Source: Anaerolineae bacterium (GTDB taxonomy: Bacteria; Chloroflexota; Anaerolineae; DRVO01). From it: 64,000 nucleotides of DNA. Position numbers and translations under genes: made by a program. Shown piece by piece: positions 25,765 through 33,743 of this stretch (position 1 is the first letter of the stretch; each line of letters opens with the position of its first letter). The notes below the pieces were generated by a model. The model saw only the letters and a program-made list of their open reading frames with translations. It ran no database searches and was not told the DNA's origin. Location of the stretch: positions 118,526-182,525 of the forward strand of contig JABLXR010000001.1 in the NCBI GenBank assembly GCA_013178015.1, given 5' to 3'.

Positions 25765-26145
25765 CTACACCTCTTCCGTCTCTTCAGCGATGCCGTACTT
25801 GGCTAGCAGTGCCTGATAGTCGCCCCGGTACAGGAGCTTGATGTTGATCTCGGGGTAGAGCTCCCGGAGACGGCGGAGCTTGCGGTTCTTGCGGTTCACC
25901 AGGCTCTGCCGCATGGTAGTCAGCTCGATGTAGAGATCCTCCTGAGGTAGGTAGAAGTCAGGGGTGAAGGCCTCCACCACCTGGCCCTCCGCGTCCCACC
26001 TCAACGGGAACGAGCGCGGTTCGTACTGCCACTCGATCTGGTAATAGTCCAGTAATCGGGCGAACTCCTCCTCGCTCTGGTTCACCAGGCGCGGAGTGCT
26101 CACGCCGGCCGGGCGCTGGCTCGCCTGACTCACGGGTAGGTCCAT
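25765..26145 (-). CDS. PD-(D/E)XK nuclease-like protein, unknown function
   Basis: A 126-residue protein. The core EFARLLDYYQIEWQYEPRSF, AFTPDFYLPQEDLYIELTT and NRKNRKLRRLRELYPEINIKLLY follows the PD-(D/E)XK pattern: an early Glu, then P-D-F, then E-x-T where the third catalytic residue would be a Lys. The Lys is absent from E-L-T, so activity is uncertain. I recall similar proteins beside hpt in other bacteria. The ATG at 26145 directly abuts AAGGAGG, a poor spacing; GTG at residue 5 is an alternative. Co-directional with hpt. Confidence 0.7.
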   Translation of the reverse strand: MDLPVSQASQRPAGVSTPRLVNQSEEEFARLLDYYQIEWQYEPRSFPLRWDAEGQVVEAFTPDFYLPQEDLYIELTTMRQSLVNRKNRKLRRLRELYPEINIKLLYRGDYQALLAKYGIAEETEEV

Positions 26146-26587
26146 CCTCCTTGTGGGTACTCTAGTTATCTTACCCCATGGCTCGGAGCGACGCCAGGCA
26201 TGGTTGAGGCCTCAGGATGTAAGAGCTCAGGATCGGCGGGAGGAGTGTGTTCAGCCGGCAGTCGGACGCAGGTGCTCTGCTCACCGGCTCTTCGGCCGGC
26301 TAGAAGGGCAAGGCGCCAGCATCCTCGCAGGTTCCAGTCTCCTCTTGAGGTATCCGCGCCCGAGGCGCGGTAGGCACTGGCGGGGGACGGCGCGCCCGAC
26401 TCCCGCTTGACCATCCCGCTTCGGTTGCCTACAATCGCAGCTTGAGCGTGGCCGCCGCACGATTGCGCGATCCGCCGCAACCGGCCGGCGGCCTTCTTAT
26501 CGCGGCGACCGGTCACCCGGCCATGGGGTGCGGCCCATCAGCGCCGGCTGGGCCGGTTCTGCCGTGGCAGCCAGGCAGGAGAGATCA
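26146..26587. other. Divergent intergenic gap with hairpin element and mtnP promoter
   Basis: No gene is supported. It separates the minus-strand nuclease-like/hpt pair from plus-strand mtnP. It contains GGCTCTTCGGCCGGCT at 26286-26301 (also at 1122-1137), a CCGCGCC-CGA-GGCGCGG hairpin at 26354-26370 and the mtnP promoter at 26407-26435. Confidence 0.55.
26407..26435 (+). promoter_or_regulatory. Promoter for mtnP and the SEDS gene
   Basis: TTGACC (26407-26412), a 17-nt spacer and TACAAT (26430-26435), 5 of 6 matches in each box. The transcript would begin near 26442, leaving a leader of about 145 nt before the ATG at 26588, unusually long here and GC-rich with potential hairpins. Confidence 0.6.
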
Positions 26588-27454
26588 ATGCCCGACGCGG
26601 AACTGGGGATCATCGGTGGAAGTGGCCTTTACGACATCGAGGGACTGGGCTCCGTGACCGAAGTCTCAGTGGATACACCCTTCGGCCCGCCCTCGGATAC
26701 CATCATCCTCGGCCGGCTAGGCCCGGCATCCGTGGCCTTCCTCCCTCGTCATGGGCGTGGGCACCGCATCAGCCCCACCGAGCTAAACTCCCGCGCCAAC
26801 ATCTGGGCCCTCAAGTCGCTTGGAGTCACTCACGTGGTATCGGTCAGCGCCTGCGGGAGCCTTCGGGAAGAGCTTCGGCCAAGAGACGTCGTCGTCCCCC
26901 ATCAGCTGATAGACTTCACCCGACTGCGCCAGCCCAACACCTTCTTCAGCCACGGCATCGTCGCCCACATAGGTTTCGCCGATCCTTTCTGCCCGCACTT
27001 GAGCCGAGTACTGGCTGAGGTCATTCGGCAAGTGCGCGGCGCCACCGTCCATGAAGGGGCAACCTTCATCACCATCGAGGGCCCGCGCTTCAGCACCAAG
27101 GCCGAATCGCACGCGTTCCGCTCCTGGGGCGCGGACATAATCGGCATGACCGCCTCCCCCGAAGCCCAACTAGCCCGCGAGGCGGGACTCTGCTACGCCT
27201 GCATGGCCCACGTGACCGACTATGACGTCTGGCACGAGACGGAAGAGCCGGTGACGGTGGAGGCCATTGTGGCCAACCTGCAGGCCAATATCGGCATCGC
27301 CCGCCAGGCCATCCGCCTCCTGGCTGATCGGTTTCCTCTCGAGTGCGAGAGTACGTGCCGCGATGCCCTCAAGAACGCTATCATGACCGATCTCGATCTG
27401 GTGCCACCGGAGACCCAGGAGAGGTTGTCGCTCATCCTTGGCCAACACCAGTAG
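26588..27454 (+). CDS. mtnP: S-methyl-5'-thioadenosine phosphorylase
   Basis: MtnP splits methylthioadenosine into adenine and methylthioribose 1-phosphate, the first step of methionine salvage. The 288 residues are of family length. Seen: LGIIGGSGLYDIEGL, phosphate-binding LPRHGRGHRISPTELN, SVSACGSLREE, the FITIEGPRFSTKAES segment and GMTASPEAQLAREAGLCYA. ATG at 26588 follows AGGAG. The 3' end overlaps the SEDS gene by 17 bp. Other salvage genes (mtnA, mtnB) are not nearby. Confidence 0.93.
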   Translation: MPDAELGIIGGSGLYDIEGLGSVTEVSVDTPFGPPSDTIILGRLGPASVAFLPRHGRGHRISPTELNSRANIWALKSLGVTHVVSVSACGSLREELRPRDVVVPHQLIDFTRLRQPNTFFSHGIVAHIGFADPFCPHLSRVLAEVIRQVRGATVHEGATFITIEGPRFSTKAESHAFRSWGADIIGMTASPEAQLAREAGLCYACMAHVTDYDVWHETEEPVTVEAIVANLQANIGIARQAIRLLADRFPLECESTCRDALKNAIMTDLDLVPPETQERLSLILGQHQ

Positions 27455-28829
27455 CAAGCCCATCGCCGTGCTGCACGCCTGGTCGGGCGAACGACTTCGA
27501 TCCTTGCTAGTCGTCGCCCTTGGCTTGGAGACCCTGGCAGCTGTGGCCATCACCACGTATTTGGCCCAGGAAGCTGCCATCTCTTCGGGCCTGGCCCTGC
27601 TGATGCTGATGGTACCGCTGGCTGCCACCACGATCGGCGTCGTCTTCATCCGGGCGGCGCCGGCTACGCGCTTCCTCCTCCTCCCCACCGCCCTGGCCCT
27701 CAACCTGATCGGGCTCTTCGTGCTGGCCGTGGAGGCCCCCGCCTTCGCCTACCTCCAGTGCTTCTGGTCCTTGCTCTCTCTAGGCGCCTACTCCGGGGTA
27801 GCTCTGTGCGCCGGCGACGAAGACCGGCTCGACCGCCTGAGCGTGCCGCTGTTCTCGCTGGCACTGGCACTGGTGCTGCTCACCTTCGTCGTCGGCGTCA
27901 ACCCGTCGGGTGGTCCTCACAAGCAGTGGTTGGCCGTCGGGCCCTTCTACTTCGAGCCCTCGGAGCTGCTCAAGCTCTCTCTCACCCTCCTCCTGGCCTT
28001 GACGCTAGCAAGACCAAGCTCCGGCAGTCGTCGGTCCTGGGTTCTGCCGGCCATCGGCGTCAGCCTGGCGGTGCTGGCGGCTCAGGGCGACCTTGGGGCC
28101 GCGTTCGTGGTCGCCGGCGTGGGCGCACTCATGATCTTCGCCGCCACTGGCCGCTGGAAGGGGCTGGTTCTGGGCATCGTCGCTCTCGCCGCGGCCGGAA
28201 GCGTGGCTTACCTTCTGCTGCCCTATGTCCGCCTGCGGTTCATCACTTGGCTCGACCCCTGGAGCGACCCCACCGGCGCCTCCTACCACGTGGTGCAGAG
28301 CCTGCGAGCGCTGGCAGCCGGAGGAGCGCTCGGCCGCGGGTTGCTGGCGCCAGACACGGTGCACGTCCCCGCCGCCCACACCGATAGCATCATCGCCCCC
28401 ATAGGGGAACGTCTGGGGCTGGCGGGCACTCTGCTGACTCTGGGTCTGTACGGGGTGCTACTGGCTCAGATCCGGCAGACGTATCTCCAGGCGCGCACCC
28501 ATCTGGAAGCCCTCCTGGCCACGGGCGTCGCTTCCCTCCTGATCGGTCAGGCGGTCCTCATCACGGGCGGCACCAGCGGCCTGCTACCCCTCACGGGCGT
28601 CACTCTCCCCCTCGTCAGCTACGGCGGCTCCTCTCTCCTCATGTCGTACCTGGCGCTGGGCATGGTAGGCAGCCGGAACGGTCGCCACCAGCAGGGCGTG
28701 CCCACGTCCCGGCGGCGGAGCCACGACCTGGTTCATCTGGCTCTGGGGATGGCTCTCGGCATTCTGGTCCTGTGGCTGTCTGCGTGGCACCTGGCCGGCA
28801 CGGCCATCATCGCGCGTCTCGAAGGCTGA
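27438..28829 (+). CDS. SEDS family protein (FtsW/RodA/SpoVE)
   Basis: A polytopic membrane protein of 463 residues. SEDS proteins polymerise peptidoglycan glycan strands from lipid II, working with a class B PBP. The signature GVTLPLVSYGGSSLL near residue 390 is intact, as are NPSGGPHKQWLAVGPFYFEPSELLKL and ITWLDPWSDPTGASYHVVQSL, which carries the region of the catalytic Asp. FtsW versus RodA cannot be settled, and no PBP gene is adjacent. The start is TTG at 27438 within mtnP; a GTG at 27468 is possible. The 3' end overlaps convergent mobB by 23 bp. Confidence 0.85.
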   Translation: MANTSSKPIAVLHAWSGERLRSLLVVALGLETLAAVAITTYLAQEAAISSGLALLMLMVPLAATTIGVVFIRAAPATRFLLLPTALALNLIGLFVLAVEAPAFAYLQCFWSLLSLGAYSGVALCAGDEDRLDRLSVPLFSLALALVLLTFVVGVNPSGGPHKQWLAVGPFYFEPSELLKLSLTLLLALTLARPSSGSRRSWVLPAIGVSLAVLAAQGDLGAAFVVAGVGALMIFAATGRWKGLVLGIVALAAAGSVAYLLLPYVRLRFITWLDPWSDPTGASYHVVQSLRALAAGGALGRGLLAPDTVHVPAAHTDSIIAPIGERLGLAGTLLTLGLYGVLLAQIRQTYLQARTHLEALLATGVASLLIGQAVLITGGTSGLLPLTGVTLPLVSYGGSSLLMSYLALGMVGSRNGRHQQGVPTSRRRSHDLVHLALGMALGILVLWLSAWHLAGTAIIARLEG

Positions 28830-29319
28830 GCAGCCACGCCTCTACCCGATCCGCTACTCCCGCTATGTCGTCAGGGGAGTGCGCTGGCCACGGCCCCTCC
28901 GCCTCCGCCCCACCTACCGCGGCGATCACCTCTCGCCCCCGCCCCCATTGCGCGCCGGCATCGGCCCTCCCCCCGGTCACCAGGATTCGGGGACCGGAGC
29001 CCGACTTGAAGCCTTCGGCTAACACCAGGTCCACGGGCATCAGGCTGGCCAGGGCCTTGAGGTCCGCGTTGGCATCCCGCCACATCACCAGCGTTCGATC
29101 CGGCGCCAACACCCCCACCGAGTCGGCCCCCGACTCCCAGAAGCGATGGGTATCCTTACCGGGCGAATCGAGGTCGAAGTGGCTGCCCAGGTGCTTCACC
29201 ACCCCTACGCGAAGGCCGCGACGCCGCAACTCGGGTACCAGCCGCTCTATGAGCGTGGTCTTGCCGCTGTCGGAGTAGCCCGCCACCACCAGGATGGGTG
29301 GTACCTCTCTGTGGGTCAT
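28807..29319 (-). CDS. mobB: Molybdopterin-guanine dinucleotide biosynthesis adapter MobB
   Basis: MobB is a GTP-binding helper of MobA in making the guanine-dinucleotide form of molybdenum cofactor. The 170 residues have Walker A GYSDSGKTTLIERL (14-27), VGVVKHLG, DSPGKDTHRFWESGA and VDLVLAEGFK, all diagnostic. No mobA, moaA or molybdoenzyme gene lies nearby. Converges with the SEDS gene. Confidence 0.92.
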   Translation of the reverse strand: MTHREVPPILVVAGYSDSGKTTLIERLVPELRRRGLRVGVVKHLGSHFDLDSPGKDTHRFWESGADSVGVLAPDRTLVMWRDANADLKALASLMPVDLVLAEGFKSGSGPRILVTGGRADAGAQWGRGREVIAAVGGAEAEGPWPAHSPDDIAGVADRVEAWLLSLRDAR

Positions 29320-29417
29320 TGCCTACCTGCCCTTGTGGCCAACTGGCACCGGGCCCGGAACGCCCGATGAACCGTCCCGCCGCGATTATGGCGGAGGCGG
29401 CTCCCTGCGGCAACGTC

Positions 29418-29445
29418 TTGACCTTGGACTCGCCTGAGTGATAAG
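29418..29445 (+). promoter_or_regulatory. Candidate promoter for the glycan operon
   Basis: TTGACC (29418-29423), 16-nt spacer and GATAAG (29440-29445). The -10 is weak (4 of 6). It is the best candidate ahead of the run of plus-strand envelope genes, about 100 nt before the first start. Confidence 0.35.
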
Positions 29446-29543
29446 TTTGGCTCCACTCCGCGGCAAGGCCGAAGATGTTACCTGGTGCCGGCGACCCGTG
29501 AAAGCGGGCTGGCCGCGCAGCCTTGAGGAGGTCGGCGCAGGCT

Positions 29544-29768
29544 ATGCACCGCCAACGTCTGCTTCAGGCCAGCATGGCGGCCATGGGCCTAGGCCTGCTC
29601 TTTCTGCTCAGCGCTTGCGGCCTGCTGGCCTGGCGCTACGCCGTAGGGCCCGTACCCCGGCTGCTGGCCTACGCGGTGATAGGCACGGGCCTGGTCGCCG
29701 GTACGGCCATCCTGGCGGGGATCCTGCTCTACGGATTGCTCGAGAGGCAGGGAAAACCCGGGGACTGA
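29544..29768 (+). CDS. Small two-helix membrane protein, unknown
   Basis: A 74-residue protein with two membrane helices (about LLQASMAAMGLGLLFLLSAC and LAYAVIGTGLVAGTAILAGIL) joined by a short basic loop, and a charged tail LLERQGKPGD. No family recognised. ATG at 29544 has GAGGAGG 12 nt upstream, somewhat distant; a TTG at 29523 would place that site inside the gene. It starts the glycan operon and may be an accessory of the downstream membrane glycosyltransferase. Moderate confidence that it is real. Confidence 0.55.
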   Translation: MHRQRLLQASMAAMGLGLLFLLSACGLLAWRYAVGPVPRLLAYAVIGTGLVAGTAILAGILLYGLLERQGKPGD

Positions 29769-29814
29769 CGACCCGCCGGCCTGATCGCGCGGAGGGACTA
29801 CCGGAGGTGGCCGC

Positions 29815-31677
29815 CTGATCGCGCTCCAGTCGCTCCTGGCCCTGACTCTTCTCTCGTACCCGGCCGGTTACCTCCTGGGCAGTCTCTACCCGCCCCTCTG
29901 GCATGAGGACGCCTGGACCCGCGCGGCCGTCCGCACCCTTCTCGGTCTAGCCGCCTGGCCCGTCCTCATCGCTCTCTCCTCCGCGCTCAGCCTGCGCCTG
30001 ACGGGCACGGCAGTAGCCGCCTACGTGACCGTGACCGGGCTCGCCATGCTGCTCCTGCTCATTCGCCGGACTGCGCCAAGCGTCGGTTCCTCTGCTTACG
30101 TGGTCAACCTCGACCTAGGCGTTGACAGCCTGGCTCTGCTGATCATCTTGCTGGCCACTTTGGTCCTGCGCTGGTGGCAGGCACGGGAGGCAACCTGGCC
30201 CCTCTGGGGCGACGCAGTCAACCACACCGCCGCTACCGCCCTCATCCTGGTGCGCGGCGGCATCCCGCCCAACTGGGAGCCCTTCATCCCCACCAGCGCC
30301 ACTTTCTCCTATCACTTCGGGTTCCACTCCTGGGCGGCGGCCGTGGCCTGGCTCACCCCGGTAGAGCCCTGGTGGGCCGTCTTCTGGACCGAGCGGTTCC
30401 TCAATGCCGTGACTCCGCTGAGCCTGTATTTGCTGGCACTGGCCCTCTTCCGCGACCGGCGCGTGGGGCTGGGCGCTGCCCTGGCGTCCGGGATGCTGAC
30501 CCTGATGCCCCAGTACTATCTCAACTGGAGCCGCGACCCCCAGCTGGGAGGGCAGGTCCTGCTGCCGCTGCTGGCCTATCTGGGTCTGGCTACCGTCGAA
30601 CGCCGTCCCGCCCGGGTGCGCGCGGCCGCCCTACTGGCCCTGTCGGTAGCCGGCCTGGTGTTCGTCCACTACCGGGTCCTCATCTTCGCCCTAGGCCTCT
30701 TCTGCGGGCTGGCCGCGATCGCGCTACCCGGAGATGGCCGTCGCTGGAGGCACCTGGTGCTGCCTGCAAGCGCGGCCGCAGTGGGGGTGGCACTGAGCGC
30801 TCCCTGGGTCCGGCATGTCCTCTCCGTGCAGCGCCGGGTCGCCACTCTGGCTCCAGTAAGCTACGCCGAGGGGTTCGTGGGCGCCTACTTCGGCGTGCCC
30901 CGGCTCTGGGACTACGTTTCCCCCTGGGTGTTGGCGCTGGCAGCCATAGGCGTCGGGCTGGGGTTGAGGCGGTGGCGCCGTCAGGTCTTGGCCCTGGCCG
31001 TGTGGCTACTGGCACTCACGGCGGCAGCTAACGGTTACCGCACCGGTCTGCGTAGCCTCAGTCTGATCACCTTCATCTCGGTCTTTATGGCCCTCTACCT
31101 GCCCCTGTCGCTTGGCGTGGGCATGGCCTTGGAAGGACTCCTGCGCCGGGCCCGGTCGCCTGGCAGCGAGCGCCTCCTGCTGGGGGCCGTGCTCCTGCTG
31201 GGCCTGGCGGCCGGGTTCGCTTCCCATGGCGATCTGGTGGACAACACCTACGTCCTCGTCCGAGAGGAGGATGTGCGCGCCTTCGACTGGGTTCGAGCCC
31301 ACACGCCCCAACAGGCCCGGTTCCTGGTGAACTCCTTCTCTGCCTCCGGCGAGGGGGGCGTGGTGGTGGGATCGGACGCGGGCTGGTGGCTACCCCTGGC
31401 GACCGGCCGGGCAGCGTCTGTTCCCGTCATCAACTACGGCACCGAGGTGGTCTCCCCTGGCTACGTGACTCAGGTTCAGCTTCTGTCGCGCCTGAGCGCC
31501 GAGGATCCCACCTCCGACGAAGCGCGTCAGGCCTTCTGCGACGCCGGTATCACTCACGTGTTCGTAGGCTCTGTGGGTGGCCCCATCCCCGCCGACAGGC
31601 TTTTGAACCACCCCCGCTTCCACCTCCTACACCGGGATGGCGGCGCCCTGGTGTTTGCGTTAGACTGTGCCCCGTGA
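29815..31677 (+). CDS. Multi-pass membrane protein, GT-C glycosyltransferase-like, probable CTG start
   Basis: A 620-residue membrane protein with about a dozen hydrophobic segments and a soluble C-terminal part of about 150 residues (DVRAFDWVRAHTPQQARFLVN). The segment WPLWGDAVNHTAATALILVRGGIPPNWEPF and the overall plan resemble GT-C-type sugar transferases; the exact family is not recognised. In frame there is no ATG, GTG or TTG between the stop at 29782 and a GTG at 30025, yet the residues from 29815 on form two plausible membrane helices (IALQSLLALTLLSYPAGYLLG). A CTG at 29815 lies 7 nt after GGAGG (29803-29807), so I take it as start. The alternative is GTG at 30025, which would remove both helices. 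Confidence 0.75.
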   Translation: MIALQSLLALTLLSYPAGYLLGSLYPPLWHEDAWTRAAVRTLLGLAAWPVLIALSSALSLRLTGTAVAAYVTVTGLAMLLLLIRRTAPSVGSSAYVVNLDLGVDSLALLIILLATLVLRWWQAREATWPLWGDAVNHTAATALILVRGGIPPNWEPFIPTSATFSYHFGFHSWAAAVAWLTPVEPWWAVFWTERFLNAVTPLSLYLLALALFRDRRVGLGAALASGMLTLMPQYYLNWSRDPQLGGQVLLPLLAYLGLATVERRPARVRAAALLALSVAGLVFVHYRVLIFALGLFCGLAAIALPGDGRRWRHLVLPASAAAVGVALSAPWVRHVLSVQRRVATLAPVSYAEGFVGAYFGVPRLWDYVSPWVLALAAIGVGLGLRRWRRQVLALAVWLLALTAAANGYRTGLRSLSLITFISVFMALYLPLSLGVGMALEGLLRRARSPGSERLLLGAVLLLGLAAGFASHGDLVDNTYVLVREEDVRAFDWVRAHTPQQARFLVNSFSASGEGGVVVGSDAGWWLPLATGRAASVPVINYGTEVVSPGYVTQVQLLSRLSAEDPTSDEARQAFCDAGITHVFVGSVGGPIPADRLLNHPRFHLLHRDGGALVFALDCAP

Positions 31678-31695
31678 CCGTGCAGGAGGGGGCCA

Positions 31696-32592
31696 GTGCA
31701 GGAGCCAGAGGCGATCGGTGACTCCGTTCAGGTTAGCATAGTCATTCCTGCGTACAACGAGGAGGCGGCCATCGGCGCCGACCTGGATTCCATCCGGGAG
31801 GCTATGGACGCCAGCCCCTACTCCTACGAGGTTATCGTGGTGGACGATGGCAGCCGCGACCGGACCGCCGAGGTGGTCCGGGAGCGGCCCTGGGTGCGGC
31901 TACTGCAGCACCCTCAGAACCGGGGCACTGGCGCCGCCCGTAACACGGGCACTCAAGCAGCTCGGGGTGAAGTCGTGGGCATGACCGACGGAGACGGCAC
32001 CTACCCCGTGCGCGACTTTCCCCAGATGTTCGCCACGCTCATCGAGGGCAACCACGATATGGTGATCGGTGCCCGCCGTCGAGAGGCCGGCACCGTTCGT
32101 CTCCTGCGCAGCTCGGCCAAGTGGTTCATCCGCAAGTTGGCCTGCTATCTGACTCAGACCGACATCCCCGACCTCAACTCGGGCATGCGTGCCTTCCGCA
32201 AAGAAGTCTGGCAGGAGTTCCGCAACATACTGCCCAACACTCACTCGTGGGTGAGCACCATCACCATCGCCGCTCTGAGCAACGGCATGAGCGTGGCCTT
32301 CATGCCCATAGACTACTTCCCGCGGAAGGGCCGCTCCTCCTTCCACCCCATCCGTGACACCTACAACTACATCTCGCTGGTGGTGCGCAGCGTCATGTAC
32401 TTCAACCCCCTGCGCATCTTCCTGCCTGCCACGCTGGTGCTGTTCGTGATCGCTGTGGTCAAGCTGCTGCGCGACTTCATCGTCTACCGCAGCTTCTACG
32501 TCCCCGCCATCACCCTGATGATCTTCCTGACCGCCATCCAGATCGGTGCCCTCGGGCTTCTGGCGGACCTGATCGTGAGAAAGACGCGGTGA
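31696..32592 (+). CDS. Glycosyltransferase family 2, polyprenyl-phosphate sugar transferase-like
   Basis: A 298-residue GT2 enzyme of the dolichyl-phosphate mannose synthase type: SIVIPAYNEE (14-23), VVDDGSRDRT, the TDGDGTYP DxD motif (D98, D100) and NSGMRAFRKEV. The C-terminal 70 residues hold two membrane helices (IFLPATLVLFVIAVV and PAITLMIFLTAIQIGALGLL). Such enzymes charge polyprenyl phosphate with a sugar, the donor for GT-C proteins like the one just upstream; that pairing is inference. GTG start at 31696 with AGGAGGG upstream. Overlaps the next gene by 4 bp. Confidence 0.88.
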   Translation: MQEPEAIGDSVQVSIVIPAYNEEAAIGADLDSIREAMDASPYSYEVIVVDDGSRDRTAEVVRERPWVRLLQHPQNRGTGAARNTGTQAARGEVVGMTDGDGTYPVRDFPQMFATLIEGNHDMVIGARRREAGTVRLLRSSAKWFIRKLACYLTQTDIPDLNSGMRAFRKEVWQEFRNILPNTHSWVSTITIAALSNGMSVAFMPIDYFPRKGRSSFHPIRDTYNYISLVVRSVMYFNPLRIFLPATLVLFVIAVVKLLRDFIVYRSFYVPAITLMIFLTAIQIGALGLLADLIVRKTR

Positions 32593-33743
32593 GATTCGCT
32601 CTGGTAGGGCCCGTGCACCCCTACCGCGGAGGCATTGCCCACTACACCGCCCTCCTGGCCTCGGCCCTGGCCGAGCGCCACGAGGTGCGGGTGTTCTCCT
32701 TTCGTCGCCAGTACCCACGCTGGCTCTACCCGGGCCACACCGACCGCGACCCCAGTGCCCATCCCCTGGCCGTGCCCGCCCGGTTCTCCCTGGACCCCCT
32801 GCTGCCCTGGACCTGGCGAACGGTAGCCCGCGAAGTACAGCAGTTCCGCCCTGACCTGGTGGTGGCCCAATGGTGGGTGCCCTTCTGGGCTCCTTCACTG
32901 GGCTCGCTGGCGCGGCTCCTCTCGCGCGGCCGAACGCGCACCGTCTTCGTGTGCCACAACGTGATGCCCCACGAGCCACGAGCTTGGGACCGCGCCGCCG
33001 TGCGGTGGGCTCTGAGTGCCGCCTCCGCGCTCGTGGTCCACTCCCAAGAGGAGCGGGAGAAAGCGGGCGCCCTCGGCCTACGTCCACCCGTCGAGGTGCA
33101 CCCCATCCCCACCTACTCCGCCCTGCTCTCAGAACTGCCCCCTCAGGACGAGGCCAGAGCCTTCCTCGGCATCAGCGAGGGGCGAGTGCTCCTCTTCCTG
33201 GGGCTGGTTCGCCCGTACAAGGGCCTGCGGATACTACTCGCCGCCCTGGCGCGAGCCTTCCCCCAACGGGACGTTCGCCTGCTGGTGGCGGGCGAGTTTT
33301 GGGAGCCGCTCGAGGAGTACCGGGCCTTGGCCCGTGAGCTCGGCATCGCTGGTTGCGTAACCTGGCGCTCGGGATACGTGCCCAATGAGGAGTTGGCCCC
33401 CTACCTCTCCGCCTGCGATGCGGTCGTCCTGCCCTACCTCTCGGCCACGCAGAGCGCTGTGGCGCAGCTGGCCTTCGGGGCCGGCAAGCCGGTGATCACC
33501 ACGGCCATAGGCGGGCTGCCCGACGTGGTGGAAGATGGCGTAAACGGTCTACTGGTTCGCCCCGGCGACCCGGACGACCTCGCCTGCGCCTTGCGACGCT
33601 TCTACAACCTGGGCCTGGGCCCAACGCTGGAACGAGGGGTGAGCGAGCGAAAGGAGCGCTTCAGTTGGCGGGGCCTGGTGGAACTGCTGGAAAGTGTGGC
33701 CGGGAATGCGTCTGATCTTCGCCATCCCACAGAGCCTCGATGA
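32589..33743 (+). CDS. Glycosyltransferase family 4 (GT-B)
   Basis: A 384-residue retaining GT-B glycosyltransferase: an N-terminal glycine-rich loop (VGPVHPYRGGIAHYTALLA), VVAQWWVPFWAP and the GT4 C-terminal domain with FLGLVRPYKGLRILL, YLSACDAVVLPYLSATQSAVAQLAFGAGKPVI and the LPDVVEDGVNGLLV donor-binding end. Usually uses a nucleotide-sugar donor to extend lipid-linked glycans in the cytoplasm. GTG start in a GTGA overlap with the GT2 gene. The 3' end overlaps the next gene by 38 bp. Sugar unknown. Confidence 0.88.
   Translation: MRFALVGPVHPYRGGIAHYTALLASALAERHEVRVFSFRRQYPRWLYPGHTDRDPSAHPLAVPARFSLDPLLPWTWRTVAREVQQFRPDLVVAQWWVPFWAPSLGSLARLLSRGRTRTVFVCHNVMPHEPRAWDRAAVRWALSAASALVVHSQEEREKAGALGLRPPVEVHPIPTYSALLSELPPQDEARAFLGISEGRVLLFLGLVRPYKGLRILLAALARAFPQRDVRLLVAGEFWEPLEEYRALARELGIAGCVTWRSGYVPNEELAPYLSACDAVVLPYLSATQSAVAQLAFGAGKPVITTAIGGLPDVVEDGVNGLLVRPGDPDDLACALRRFYNLGLGPTLERGVSERKERFSWRGLVELLESVAGNASDLRHPTEPR

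Noticed and set aside
30025..31677. GTG 30025 as the start of the membrane glycosyltransferase-like gene
   Set aside because: It would discard two predicted membrane helices encoded in the same frame just upstream, where a well-placed GGAGG and a CTG exist. Kept only as the alternative.
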